64,000 bases of DNA, taken from the NCBI GenBank assembly GCA_025454975.1, contig JALONK010000005.1:47896-111895 (forward strand), read 5' to 3'. Under the pieces are notes generated by a model. The model was not told the origin of the DNA and made no database searches. It saw only the letters and a program-made list of their open reading frames with translations. Of this stretch, positions 17,960 through 27,600 are shown piece by piece. Position 1 is the stretch's first letter. Every line of letters begins with the position of its first letter. The translations under genes were made by a program, and so were the position numbers. The stretch comes from Bacteroidia bacterium (GTDB lineage: Bacteria > Bacteroidota > Bacteroidia > UKL13-3).

Positions 17960-19662
17960 CCTCTGAACGAAATATCTTTGATATTAAGTTGAAGATTCAC
18001 ATGCCCATTAAAATGATTTTCCTCAACTGTATAACAAATATCGAAAGATATACCTTGAGAAACCTTGTCGTAGTGTTCTCCTAAACCAAAGGCGATAGCT
18101 TTAAAAATCCTACCTCCTTCTTCCTGAGTCAAACTCATTTTTAGGTGATTATTTCCTACAATCATAACATCACCCACATCCCATACACCTTTACTCATAA
18201 AAATAGGGCTCAAATTACCCGGACCAAAAGGAGCAAATTGTTTTAGAACACTAAAAAACTTAGGAGTAATTACACGAAGTGGAATTTCTGCATCGAACTC
18301 AATTTCCGGTGTTAAACTTCTTTCTTCAATACTTGAAGAAACAATTCTTTCAAACTTATCGCTAAACGCTTTAACGTTTTCCAACTTTAAGGTAAGTCCC
18401 GCAGCATGTGTGTGACCGCCATATTGTTCAAGCAATTCGCTACATTCTTCAATTGCACTATATAAATCAAAACCATCAACCGACCTGGCACTGCCGGTGG
18501 CAAGACCATTGCTTTCAGTTAAAATAATCGTTGGCCTGTAATACTTCTCAATAAGCCTTGAAGCAACAATTCCTATAACTCCTTTATGCCAAGCATTATT
18601 AAATAATACTGTTGATTTACGAGAAGCAAATTGTTCATCATGTTCAATAATCTCGAAAGCCTGCTGAGTGATGTCACTATCAAAATGTCGTCTTTCTGTA
18701 TTATGTTGATTAACCAGTTCGGCAATCTCCTTGGCTTTTCTAAAGTCGTCGGAGGTCATTAATCTAACAGCATCTTTAGCGTCGGCTATTCTACCTGCTG
18801 CATTAATCCTTGGACCTATAAAAAATACAACATCGCTAACACCATATTCAGGTTTTTCTGCGTACGATTCAAGCAAAGCCTTTAGCCCGTTATTTGGGTT
18901 TGATTTTAATTTTCGTAAACCAAAATGAACAAGTATTCTGTTTTCATCTAAAATAGGTACTAAATCAGCAGCTATACTTATAGCAACCAAATCAATGTAT
19001 TGCTCAACTTCCGAAAACGAAATTTGGTGTTTTAAAGCAAAGGCTTGAATAAGTTTAAAGCCTATTCCACATCCTGATAATTCTTTAAATGGATATTCAC
19101 ATCCAACTTGTTTAGGATTTAAAATGGCAACAGCATCCGGAATTTTATCGCCGGGCAAATGGTGGTCGCATACAATAAAATCAATTCCCTTCTGACTGGC
19201 ATAAGCAACACGTTCTACCGATTTTATTCCACAATCTAAAGCGATTATAAGTTTAAAATTATGTTTATGCGCCCAATCAATTCCCTGAACTGAAATACCG
19301 TATCCTTCTGTATAACGATCCGGAATATAAAAATCAACTTCTGGATATCGTGATTTAAAAAAGGAATAAACTATAGCAACGGAGGTTGTTCCGTCAACAT
19401 CATAGTCTCCGTAAATAAGAATTTTCTCGTTATTTTCAATGGCCTTTTCAATGCGGCAAATGGCGTTATGCATTCCAAGCATAATAAAAGGGTCATGTAA
19501 ATCAGCATATTGTGGGCGAAAAAACTTTTTAGCAACTTCGAAAGAATCAATACCTCGTTGAACCAAAACACCTGAAAGTACCTTATTTACATTGATTGAG
19601 CTTGAAAGTTCTTCAACCAACTGTTTTTCAGGTTCTTGTTTTCTTATCCAGCGTTTTGTCAT
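17956..19662 (-). CDS. recJ: Single-stranded-DNA-specific exonuclease RecJ
   Basis: A 5'-3' single-strand exonuclease in recombination and mismatch repair. The DHH-family motifs are complete: DYDVDGTTSVAIVY (motif I), CDHHLPGD (motif III), GPRINAAGRI and the DHHA1 motif EQYGGHTHAAGL. The C-terminal OB-like part is present. MTKRWIRKQEP (19662) is the likely start, 8 residues inside the track ORF. Length 568 residues is normal. Confidence 0.95.
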   Translation of the reverse strand: MTKRWIRKQEPEKQLVEELSSSINVNKVLSGVLVQRGIDSFEVAKKFFRPQYADLHDPFIMLGMHNAICRIEKAIENNEKILIYGDYDVDGTTSVAIVYSFFKSRYPEVDFYIPDRYTEGYGISVQGIDWAHKHNFKLIIALDCGIKSVERVAYASQKGIDFIVCDHHLPGDKIPDAVAILNPKQVGCEYPFKELSGCGIGFKLIQAFALKHQISFSEVEQYIDLVAISIAADLVPILDENRILVHFGLRKLKSNPNNGLKALLESYAEKPEYGVSDVVFFIGPRINAAGRIADAKDAVRLMTSDDFRKAKEIAELVNQHNTERRHFDSDITQQAFEIIEHDEQFASRKSTVLFNNAWHKGVIGIVASRLIEKYYRPTIILTESNGLATGSARSVDGFDLYSAIEECSELLEQYGGHTHAAGLTLKLENVKAFSDKFERIVSSSIEERSLTPEIEFDAEIPLRVITPKFFSVLKQFAPFGPGNLSPIFMSKGVWDVGDVMIVGNNHLKMSLTQEEGGRIFKAIAFGLGEHYDKVSQGISFDICYTVEENHFNGHVNLQLNIKDISFRG

Positions 19663-19717
19663 GTTTACCGATTGCGAATGTACCAAAAAATCGGCAATAC
19701 TTTACGTTATTACCCAA

Positions 19718-20842
19718 TTAGTCTATCCAATCTACAATAAAAACATTGGTATCTTTGGTATCTCCATTATTTCTGTTGGAAGAAAAAACCAACTTTTTTC
19801 CATCGGGCGAAAACATAGGAAATGCATTAAACTTGCTCTCGAAGGTAATTTGTTCTAGCCCTGTGCCATCTAGGTTAATCATAAACAACTGAAAGTCGAA
19901 GCCTTTTTCGCTATGATGATTTGAACTAAAGATTATTTTTTTACCGGAAGGATGGAAAAAGGGAGCCCAATTAGCTTTGCCCAAGTTGGTAATTTGTTTA
20001 AGCCCACTGCCATCTACATTCATCACAAAAATCTCCATGTCTGTTGGTGCAACTAATCCTTTTGATAGCAACTGTTTATATTCTACAGTATCAGCACCTT
20101 TAGGTCTACTTGCTCTAAATACAATTTGCTTACCATCAGGAGAAAAGAACGCACCACCATCATAACCTAATTCAAAGGTAAGTTGCTTAATGTTCTTACC
20201 ATTAATATCCATAATATACAAATCAAGGTCGCCATTCCGCGTTGAAGTAAATAAAATTTTATCCCCTTGAGGAGAAACAACTGCTTCTGCATCATATCCA
20301 ATTTGGTTTGTTAAGGGTTTGAAGCTTTTCCCTTTCTCTTCCCCTATATAAATATCATAATCAGGATGAATTGACCATAAATATTTACCATTTTTATCTG
20401 GTTCAGGCGGACAGTTATTACCTCCTTTATACGTAGATGCAAATAGGATGCGCTTATTATCCGGTAAATAATAACTACATGTAGTTCTTCCTAAACCATT
20501 ACTTACCATTAAAGGTTGATACACTCTGTTATCAGCAGCTTCTTCAATATTCATCCAAAATATTTGATCACATTGAAGCCCCCAAGTTGGGTTATTACTT
20601 TGAAAACATAACTTAGTCCCATCAAAACTAAAATAAGCCTCAGCATTGTCGCCTCCGAAAGTAAGTTGCCTGATATTACTAAAATGTTTTTCTTGGCTTG
20701 AAGGTGAAACCATTTCATCTTCTTCCGGATGTAAATTTTCATTAACAAACGCTACTGCTGATTGCTCTTGTGAGCTAGTTTGTGCTAACGAATAAAAGCA
20801 AAGCTTACTGCATATCAATAGAAATGCTATTCTCAAAATCAT
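19718..20842 (-). CDS. TolB-like WD40/PD40 propeller protein, secreted
   Basis: A signal peptide (MILRIAFLLICSKLCFYSLAQ) is followed by about six PD40/TolB-type repeats with the DGTKLCF, DNKRILFAST, QGDKILFTST, DGKQIVFRAS, SGKKIIFSSN and DGKKLVFSSN motifs. Such proteins are periplasmic beta-propellers and often bind other proteins; no pal or tolA gene is next to it, so it is not called tolB. Its partner is unknown. Confidence 0.85.
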   Translation of the reverse strand: MILRIAFLLICSKLCFYSLAQTSSQEQSAVAFVNENLHPEEDEMVSPSSQEKHFSNIRQLTFGGDNAEAYFSFDGTKLCFQSNNPTWGLQCDQIFWMNIEEAADNRVYQPLMVSNGLGRTTCSYYLPDNKRILFASTYKGGNNCPPEPDKNGKYLWSIHPDYDIYIGEEKGKSFKPLTNQIGYDAEAVVSPQGDKILFTSTRNGDLDLYIMDINGKNIKQLTFELGYDGGAFFSPDGKQIVFRASRPKGADTVEYKQLLSKGLVAPTDMEIFVMNVDGSGLKQITNLGKANWAPFFHPSGKKIIFSSNHHSEKGFDFQLFMINLDGTGLEQITFESKFNAFPMFSPDGKKLVFSSNRNNGDTKDTNVFIVDWID

Positions 20843-20913
20843 GCTTCAAATAAAACAGAGATTCTATTAAGGTTATCCCCAAATTATTGTGACATGTGAA
20901 TATTACAATATGA

Positions 20914-21198
20914 TTATAAATTCAAATAGGTTTTTAAATCTTGCACGTATTGTTCGAATGCAGCTCGGCCTTTAATTGTTATCTTGCAGGTGGTTAATGG
21001 GTAATTATCTCTAAACGACTTTTGTACAGTTATGTAACCGGCACTTTTTAGCTTATCAAGTTGTACACTTATATTACCTGAAGTAGCCTTTGTTTTTTCT
21101 TTTATATAATTGAACTCTGCTTCACTCACACTTGCTAATAAACTAATTATAGCAAGACGTAACTGGGAATGAAGCAAAGGATTTAACTCTTTATACAT
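20914..21198 (-). CDS. Winged-helix transcriptional regulator (HTH_34-like)
   Basis: 94 residues with a winged-helix fold: LHSQLRLAIISLLASVSEAEFNYIKEKTKATSGNISVQLDKLKSAGYITVQKSF. It overlaps the stop of the upstream membrane-protein gene by 8 bp, so the two are cotranscribed. This pairing of a small transcription factor with a 4-6 TM protein is common in Bacteroidota; the regulated genes are unknown. Confidence 0.85.
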   Translation of the reverse strand: MYKELNPLLHSQLRLAIISLLASVSEAEFNYIKEKTKATSGNISVQLDKLKSAGYITVQKSFRDNYPLTTCKITIKGRAAFEQYVQDLKTYLNL

Positions 21199-21766
21199 GT
21201 GCTTTAAATCGGGCTTTCAATATATGACCGGGAATAATAAATCCCAACAAAACTGCGGTGGCAAGTAATAATAGCTGTACATCATAACCAAAGAAAAAAG
21301 CCAAAATTGCGCATACCCAATTCGCTATTCCACCCCAAATTAGAGGTTTCGATTTTAAAATTCCACCAAAAACAAAAACACCGAAGGCGTAAACTACCAT
21401 TAAGGTTGGAAAGAATGATTGCCAATGTTTATTGGTAATAGGCATAATTATACAAACTATAAAAATACTAACTGTAAATGCAATGGTTAAGTGCTTAATT
21501 GTATCATCAATGTAGGTTTTCACCCGTTGATTTTTGACATCCATTCTGCCTCTTACAAACGAAATCAGTCCACCTAATGGCATTAATATTCCCCACACTA
21601 GTGCATGAGCATCATTGTTAAACCCTACCAATAATATATAGTCGGTTAACGACGAAATAAACACTAACCACCCCCATATCAAGTAATAAAATCCATTGTC
21701 TTTAACATCGTTTTTAGTGCTGTTTATCATTTCCTCGATAACAAGCAATGCTTCACGTTCTTTCAT
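21191..21766 (-). CDS. Integral membrane protein of unknown function
   Basis: 191 residues with about five to six hydrophobic helices (FYYLIWGWLVFISSLTDYILLV, ALVWGILMPLGGLISFV, LTIAFTVSIFIVCIIMP, SFFPTLMVVYAFGVFVFGGI, WGGIANWVCAILAFFFG, LLLLATAVLLGFIIPGHIL). No enzymatic motif seen. It is translated just before the winged-helix regulator, which suggests they work together. Confidence 0.75.
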   Translation of the reverse strand: MKEREALLVIEEMINSTKNDVKDNGFYYLIWGWLVFISSLTDYILLVGFNNDAHALVWGILMPLGGLISFVRGRMDVKNQRVKTYIDDTIKHLTIAFTVSIFIVCIIMPITNKHWQSFFPTLMVVYAFGVFVFGGILKSKPLIWGGIANWVCAILAFFFGYDVQLLLLATAVLLGFIIPGHILKARFKAHV

Positions 21767-21767
21767 A

Positions 21768-22658
21768 TCAATTGTTTTTAATGATTCTGGTTGTAATTAT
21801 TGTATTTTTTGTGTTTAATCTAGCCAAATAAACCCCTTCGCTTAAAAAAGAAAGATTAATTGCACCCTTCGGATTTATTTGCTCGAACAACATCTCACCC
21901 CTAAGATTATATACACTAATATAACTAACATCTTCGGCAAAGTTTGAAATATTAATTTCATCCTTAAAAGGATTTGGATACAATGAGTTTAAATTTGACA
22001 ACAACAGTTCTTTTTCGCCACTCGGACGAACGATATATAAATCGTCAATAATTAACTCAGAACCTACATTTGGGTTAAATCCATCAATACTGCTTGAAAA
22101 GAAAATTTGCATGGAATCAGCGATTGCCTGAGAATAATATTCGAAGAACACAATTTTATTCGTGAATTCCTGAACAGTATCGCTTAATATTATTCTTGCC
22201 ATAGCAATTGTATCCGTTTTTGCATTTACATCATTCCATTTAGTAAGCATCATGTATGCTAAACAACTATCATTATTAACAGGATAATATTTATATGAGA
22301 AATTAAATGAGGCCGGTTGACCACTAAATGGAACTCGCATTTTAGTGAAATCAGGTTCATTACGTTTGTTTAGCAATGGCCCCGTGCATAATAAACCGGG
22401 AATGTTTTGAAAATTATTAGCAATACTAACTAACCTAACTGCATAACCTCCATTATTACCCGATACTTTAGTTGTACTTGGTTCGTACCCAAAAATTGTG
22501 AGTGGATTTAAGGTAAACCACCCTGACGGATTTTCAACATCATTAAGGGCTTCCCAATTATTAAAATCGCCATTTAATAACGATTGTTGTGCTGATACAT
22601 TGCTTACCGTTAGTAAACATGCACCTAACATGATGAGGATGATAGCTGTTGTTTTCAT
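21768..22658 (-). CDS. T9SS type A sorting-domain protein
   Basis: A secreted 296-residue protein. A signal peptide (LIMLGACLLTVSNVSAQQ) is followed by a region with carbohydrate-binding-like beta structure (NGDFNNWEALNDVENPSGWF) and a type A C-terminal domain (LNSLYPNPFKDEINIS...SVYNLRGEMLFEQ...LSEGVYLARLNT). No catalytic motif seen. Upstream, TATATTTG may be the -7 element. Confidence 0.85.
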   Translation of the reverse strand: MKTTAIILIMLGACLLTVSNVSAQQSLLNGDFNNWEALNDVENPSGWFTLNPLTIFGYEPSTTKVSGNNGGYAVRLVSIANNFQNIPGLLCTGPLLNKRNEPDFTKMRVPFSGQPASFNFSYKYYPVNNDSCLAYMMLTKWNDVNAKTDTIAMARIILSDTVQEFTNKIVFFEYYSQAIADSMQIFFSSSIDGFNPNVGSELIIDDLYIVRPSGEKELLLSNLNSLYPNPFKDEINISNFAEDVSYISVYNLRGEMLFEQINPKGAINLSFLSEGVYLARLNTKNTIITTRIIKNN

Positions 22659-22743
22659 AATTATTTTTTCTTCAAATATAAACTAGTTTATATTATAAAC
22701 CATAATTAAAATTTACAACACATTGTTAATTTGTATATTAAAT

Positions 22744-23328
22744 TTAGTTAGAAAGTATTTCTAGAAGTTCAGCTTGCTGGTCGAGTGTTTTATTTTTAGC
22801 ATACCAAGTATGCAAAAGAGTTTTTAACTCTTCATGTGTAAATGTAGGTTGATTTTTAAATGCTATTACAGTTTGCTGCAACGATGCAGGTCGTGGCCCC
22901 CATTTCCAAAGTGTTTTATTATCTTGAAAAGCAATTACAATTGGAATTGCTCTTGCCCCATTTGTGAGAAATTTATCCATTAAAGTTAAATTCTCGTCAC
23001 GTAACACAAACCTTAACGTAATAAGTGGATTTAATTCAGAAAGTTTGTAAAACAAAGGAAGGTTTTGTGCTGCATCACCACACCAAGCTTCCGTTAATAC
23101 AAGCCAGCTTTGCGGTTCATCTATATTCTTTATTAAATCAACCAACTTTGGATCTATTACAATCGTTTTTTCAATTCGTTCCATCCTGTGCAAGTTTAAG
23201 TTCGTATAATGCAACAGATCTTCGTTTTGGTTTGGTCCTGTAGTTTTTCCTGTAGATAATAAATCTCTAATTAAATCAAGATAATTAATCCACGACATTC
23301 CTTTAAGGATAAAAGGGGTTAAATCCAT
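22744..23328 (-). CDS. Thioredoxin-family protein
   Basis: 194 residues of the thioredoxin-like family related to PF14595. The active-site region reads TEAWCGDAAQNLP, with a single cysteine instead of CxxC, and the cis-Pro loop is ARAIPIVIAF. With one cysteine it may form mixed disulfides, but cannot run a normal thioredoxin cycle alone. It is the last gene of the asd-cytochrome b5 operon, 18 bp after the previous stop. Confidence 0.8.
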   Translation of the reverse strand: MDLTPFILKGMSWINYLDLIRDLLSTGKTTGPNQNEDLLHYTNLNLHRMERIEKTIVIDPKLVDLIKNIDEPQSWLVLTEAWCGDAAQNLPLFYKLSELNPLITLRFVLRDENLTLMDKFLTNGARAIPIVIAFQDNKTLWKWGPRPASLQQTVIAFKNQPTFTHEELKTLLHTWYAKNKTLDQQAELLEILSN

Positions 23329-23346
23329 AATAATATTTGTTAAAAA

Positions 23347-23583
23347 TCAAGCTAAACGTCCAACCATATCAAATTTATCAAACACTGTAGCAGAGTGAGG
23401 CGCATCTTTTAATTCATCAGTAAGATCCTGACCTGCCCAATGTTCATAGTGTTTACCATTTCTCCAAAGGCGGCTCTTGGTAACATCATAAATAAACCCT
23501 TTATAAGCTACCCAAATTTCCGGTTTATCTGAACCATTTCTCAAAGCCAACTGTGTTTTCGAATACACAGGCAAATCATTCAT
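23347..23583 (-). CDS. Cytochrome b5-like heme/steroid-binding domain protein
   Basis: A stand-alone 78-residue domain of the cytochrome b5-like family: VAYKGFIYDVTKSRLWRNGKHYEHWAGQDLTDELKDAPHS. Only some heme-ligand positions are kept, so it may bind another hydrophobic ligand. It overlaps the end of asd by 8 bp and is followed by the thioredoxin-family gene, so all three are one transcript. Confidence 0.82.
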   Translation of the reverse strand: MNDLPVYSKTQLALRNGSDKPEIWVAYKGFIYDVTKSRLWRNGKHYEHWAGQDLTDELKDAPHSATVFDKFDMVGRLA

Positions 23584-24577
23584 GAACTAAAATTCCTTGT
23601 TTAATTAATAACTCGGCAATTTGAACAGCATTTGTGGCTGCTCCTTTACGCAAATTATCTGCAACTACCCATAAATTAATAGTATTTTCATTTGTTTCAT
23701 CCATACGTATTCTTCCCACAAATACTTTGTCGCTGCCATGTGCATGAATAAGAGGCATTGGATACAGTTGCTCCGAAACATTATCTAAAACTTCAACACC
23801 CGGTGTTTGCTCTAATAATTCAAATACTTTATTTAATGTTATCTTTTCTTTGAAACTAACATTAATACTTTCACTATGTCCACCTACCACCGGAATACGA
23901 ACACAAGTTGCAGTAACAGCAATGTTTTTATCTTGTAAAATCTTTTTGGTTTCATTCACCATTTTCATTTCTTCCTTCGTATAGCCATTATCAAGAAAAA
24001 TATCAATTTGCGGGATAACATTTTTGTCAATAGGGTATTTATAAGCCATATCACCAATAATACCCATTCGCTCATTTTCAAGCTGCTTTACCGCCTTAAC
24101 ACCGGTACCAGTTACACTTTGATAGGTCGAAACAACTATGCGATCAATTTTAAAGTGTTGATGCAATAAATTTAATGCAACCACCATTTGAATAGTGGAA
24201 CAATTAGGGTTAGCAATGATGAAATCAGATTCGGTAATTAGTTTACCATTTACCTCCGGAACGATTAATTTTTTATCAGGATGCATTCGCCATGCCGAAG
24301 AGTTGTCTATAACATAACATCCTTGCTTAGCAAATGCTTCGGCCCATTCTAAGGAGGTTGTTCCACCTGCTGAAAAAAGAGCTACTTGTGGTTGCTTCGC
24401 TAGAGCGGTTTGCATACCAACTACCTGGTATTGGATGTTGTTAAATGTAATAGATTGACCGATTGATTTTTCGGTAGCAACCGGTATCAATTCAGATACA
24501 GGAAAGCTTCTTTGGCTAAGCACCTTCAACATTTCGCCACCCACCAGTCCTGTGGCTCCGATAACTGCTACTCTCAT
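23576..24577 (-). CDS. asd: Aspartate-semialdehyde dehydrogenase
   Basis: Reduces aspartyl phosphate to aspartate semialdehyde for lysine, methionine, threonine and diaminopimelate. The 333 residues show GATGLVGGEML (NADP-binding), the catalytic cysteine in NPNCSTIQMV and the active-site histidine in VVGGHSESINV. TACCTTTG 16 bp upstream of the ATG is a good -7 element. Confidence 0.95.
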   Translation of the reverse strand: MRVAVIGATGLVGGEMLKVLSQRSFPVSELIPVATEKSIGQSITFNNIQYQVVGMQTALAKQPQVALFSAGGTTSLEWAEAFAKQGCYVIDNSSAWRMHPDKKLIVPEVNGKLITESDFIIANPNCSTIQMVVALNLLHQHFKIDRIVVSTYQSVTGTGVKAVKQLENERMGIIGDMAYKYPIDKNVIPQIDIFLDNGYTKEEMKMVNETKKILQDKNIAVTATCVRIPVVGGHSESINVSFKEKITLNKVFELLEQTPGVEVLDNVSEQLYPMPLIHAHGSDKVFVGRIRMDETNENTINLWVVADNLRKGAATNAVQIAELLIKQGILVHE

Positions 24578-24593
24578 ACTTTATTAATCGTAA

Positions 24594-24601
24594 CAAAGGT
24601 A
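24594..24601 (-). promoter_or_regulatory. -7 promoter element of asd
   Basis: TACCTTTG on the minus strand matches TAnnTTTG. It lies between the terminator of the giant PKD gene and asd, which argues that asd has its own promoter. A -33 TTG is present only at a short 15-bp spacing. Confidence 0.5.
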
Positions 24602-24622
24602 TAATTTTTAACCGTACAAAAT

Positions 24623-24652
24623 AAAAACAGCTCGCAAATGCGAGCTGTTTTT
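24623..24652. terminator. Rho-independent terminator after the giant PKD gene
   Basis: ACAGCTCGC and GCGAGCTGT are exact arms around an AAAT loop, with five A's before and five T's after, so it works in both directions. It ends the sigma/anti-sigma/PKD operon on the minus strand. Confidence 0.9.
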
Positions 24653-24669
24653 ATGCTAGGATAATGATA

Positions 24670-27600
24670 TTATTTATCCTCTCTTAATAAGGTAACTGTG
24701 CCGTTTAAGGTTTTAGATTCCCCATTTAGCAGTTCGTACTTGAACACATAGAAGTAAGTTCCGGTAGGACATTCACTTCCATCATTCATATTTGTACCAT
24801 CCCAATCTAGTAAAGGATTCTTACTTTCAAATACTTTGTTACCCCAACGGTTATATATCACTAAATCGTATGATTTTTCACCTTTAATTTCAATATCAAA
24901 TACCGGATTAGTTCCATCACCGTTAGGGGTAAACACATTAAATATCTTCATTTCTACAACAAATCGATATTCAATGGTATCACAAACCTTGTCAACACAA
25001 GTAGGTTTGGCCGGATCGGCAGTGTATGCCTCTAGACATATTATAACATCGCCCGTATCAGTTTGAAAATCAAATTCCCAATCTATGTTCGAACCTCCAA
25101 CTGCGTCCTTCGACCTTACCACTGTATTTGGATCTTTTAGCCATGCTGCTGTCCAAGTATAATCTGAAGCACTTTGCGAAGTATTTCTGAAAACGAATTT
25201 TGGACTATTAGGAGCTGAATCTATAACAAAAGAAGCAAATGGTCGAACAATGCGTATTGCAACAGTATCCTCCAACGGACAGTTAGGTAAGTTTGGTTTA
25301 ATACCTGTTGGCGTTAAACGAATATAAAAATAACCAGTGTCACTAATAGTGAATTGAACAGCAGTGTCTGTAACAGGTTTGTCTTCAACTTGAACAATAC
25401 GACCGGTAGTTGTATCAATAATAGTGTATCTAAAGCCTGTATAACTTACGGTATCACTTCTATTGAATACGGTAAACAACTGATCAACGCAGGCAACTTG
25501 TCTATCAATAGCTGCTACAACAGGATACGATTTCTTTACTTGTATTTTTATTGCTTGGTTAATACCGTCGGTTGTATCAGGGAAGAATAAAATTTTACAC
25601 CCATTATTATTCGATTGAGGATTGTTATCATCACTTCTAGCGAATATAAAGAACGTACCTTCATCATTATAAGTGAATTCTAAAGTATCAGGTGAATTAA
25701 GTGAGGCTGTTTGTTGATTATTAGCATCACCCCACGAGATAATAGTTGACCTCGTAGGTGTATCTGCAGCATTTCTGCCTCCAAACCTATCAGCTAAATT
25801 TACCACTCTAACTTTAAACGGAGCACATCCAACTGTATCGCTAATTACTTTAATAAATGGACGAGGACCTGAAATGTATAGGTTAGCAAAACCAGTGTCT
25901 TTACATCCTTGATGGGATTCTATCACCAATTTAATTCTAAATTCTCCGTTTCCTCTATATAACCAAAGCGCTGTATCAATGGCCGAAGCGTCAAATCTTA
26001 AAGTATCAGTTTTACGCTCGCCAAAGAACCAATAGTTTGTTTTTAAACTATCATAAGGAGCTCCGGGAACCGCACCGGTTATATCACGCATAAAACTACT
26101 ATTGTAGAATGTAACGATTTCACCACAATTATAAATTCCCGGTTTTATGGTAGGTATTGATACAGGATCTGTTACTATAACTACACAATAAGTTGTATCC
26201 CAACAGCCATTTCTGTCCCTGCTTAATAAGGTAACATTGTACCTTCCGGGGTTTTTATATTTATGAATTGGTCTGGTGATAGACGAAGAATCTCCATCGC
26301 CAAAATACCATTTCACTTTTTCTACATAAGAACCATCAGGATTAAAATCGTTGATATTTCTAGAACCATTTCTCCAGTAATCAGCTGTATCATAATGATA
26401 GCTATCGAACGGAGGATCAAGAGGAATGCTAGGTGTAGCATTCCATGCTAAATTTGGATTGCCGTTTACAGGATCGGATAAAGAACAATCAGGTCTAAAG
26501 TATCTGATTGAATCATAAAAATGAACAGGTTCATCTTTACAGAAGATTGAATCAAATTGACCTTTTTCGTTTCTTACCATAGCTGAATCTATTACTCCGC
26601 GCACCAACAATTTATTATCAATTGCGATTTTGCGACATTCATAGGTACTACCTAAGGAATGAAAAACAGCAGTTGGAGTAGTTCCGGGACGTTTGCAACC
26701 ATCTTCATATGAACTAGACCAATATGTGTGTTGCACTGGAAGCAACATTTTTGATAAATCTTGAATATCTCTTAAATAGAAGGTTTTCAAAGTGTCTGCG
26801 TCTTTTACCCAGAAGGTACGACCGCATTCCTGCCAGCGGGTTGAATCACCTTGACGACCAAGATTGAATAATGATCCAAAAATATTGGTAGAAGAATTGA
26901 ATATTCTTGCAGAATAATTATCCCTCCATATGGTATCTAAATCAATACCAGGTAAGCCATTAGGAAATACTATAGAGTCATAGATAATTGGATCTGTAAG
27001 TTCACCACATTTTCCATAATATAATTTGTAACGTACCCTTCTGAAACCGTCAATAAAATATCCATCATTTTGTCCAGGTTTTCCGTAATAGAAACTATCT
27101 ACATAAACTGAATGATCGCCCCAAGCTATTGTACTGTGCTTAAGATTTTGCTGAGTACTGTCTAAGTAAACAAAATTAACTCGGTCGGTTTTACAGTACA
27201 ACTTACAAGGACCGTTAGAAACAGTCCAATTAATGTTATCATATACAGGATCAATGAAAAACCTTGCGTCTAAATCTCCGAAGTACAAGAAATTATGATA
27301 CCATACAGTATCTGAAACACATGGATTTGTAGGGTCACCACTTCCAATAATTAAACCAACGGTAACCCATCCGGTTGGATTAGCAGGTGGCACTAATGGA
27401 ATTCCGTTACCGGCAGGACCGGGACCATAATGATACCAGAAACTTGTGCCTGAACCATCACCCCAAACATTTGGAGGACCCATAAACCATTGACCATAGT
27501 CAGGATTATTTGCAAATGGAGGTCTAGATAATCCACCAGGAGTTGTTGAAATTGCACCAGGGTTTGGAGCAGCTCCAGAAAAATCCACAAATCCATCTAA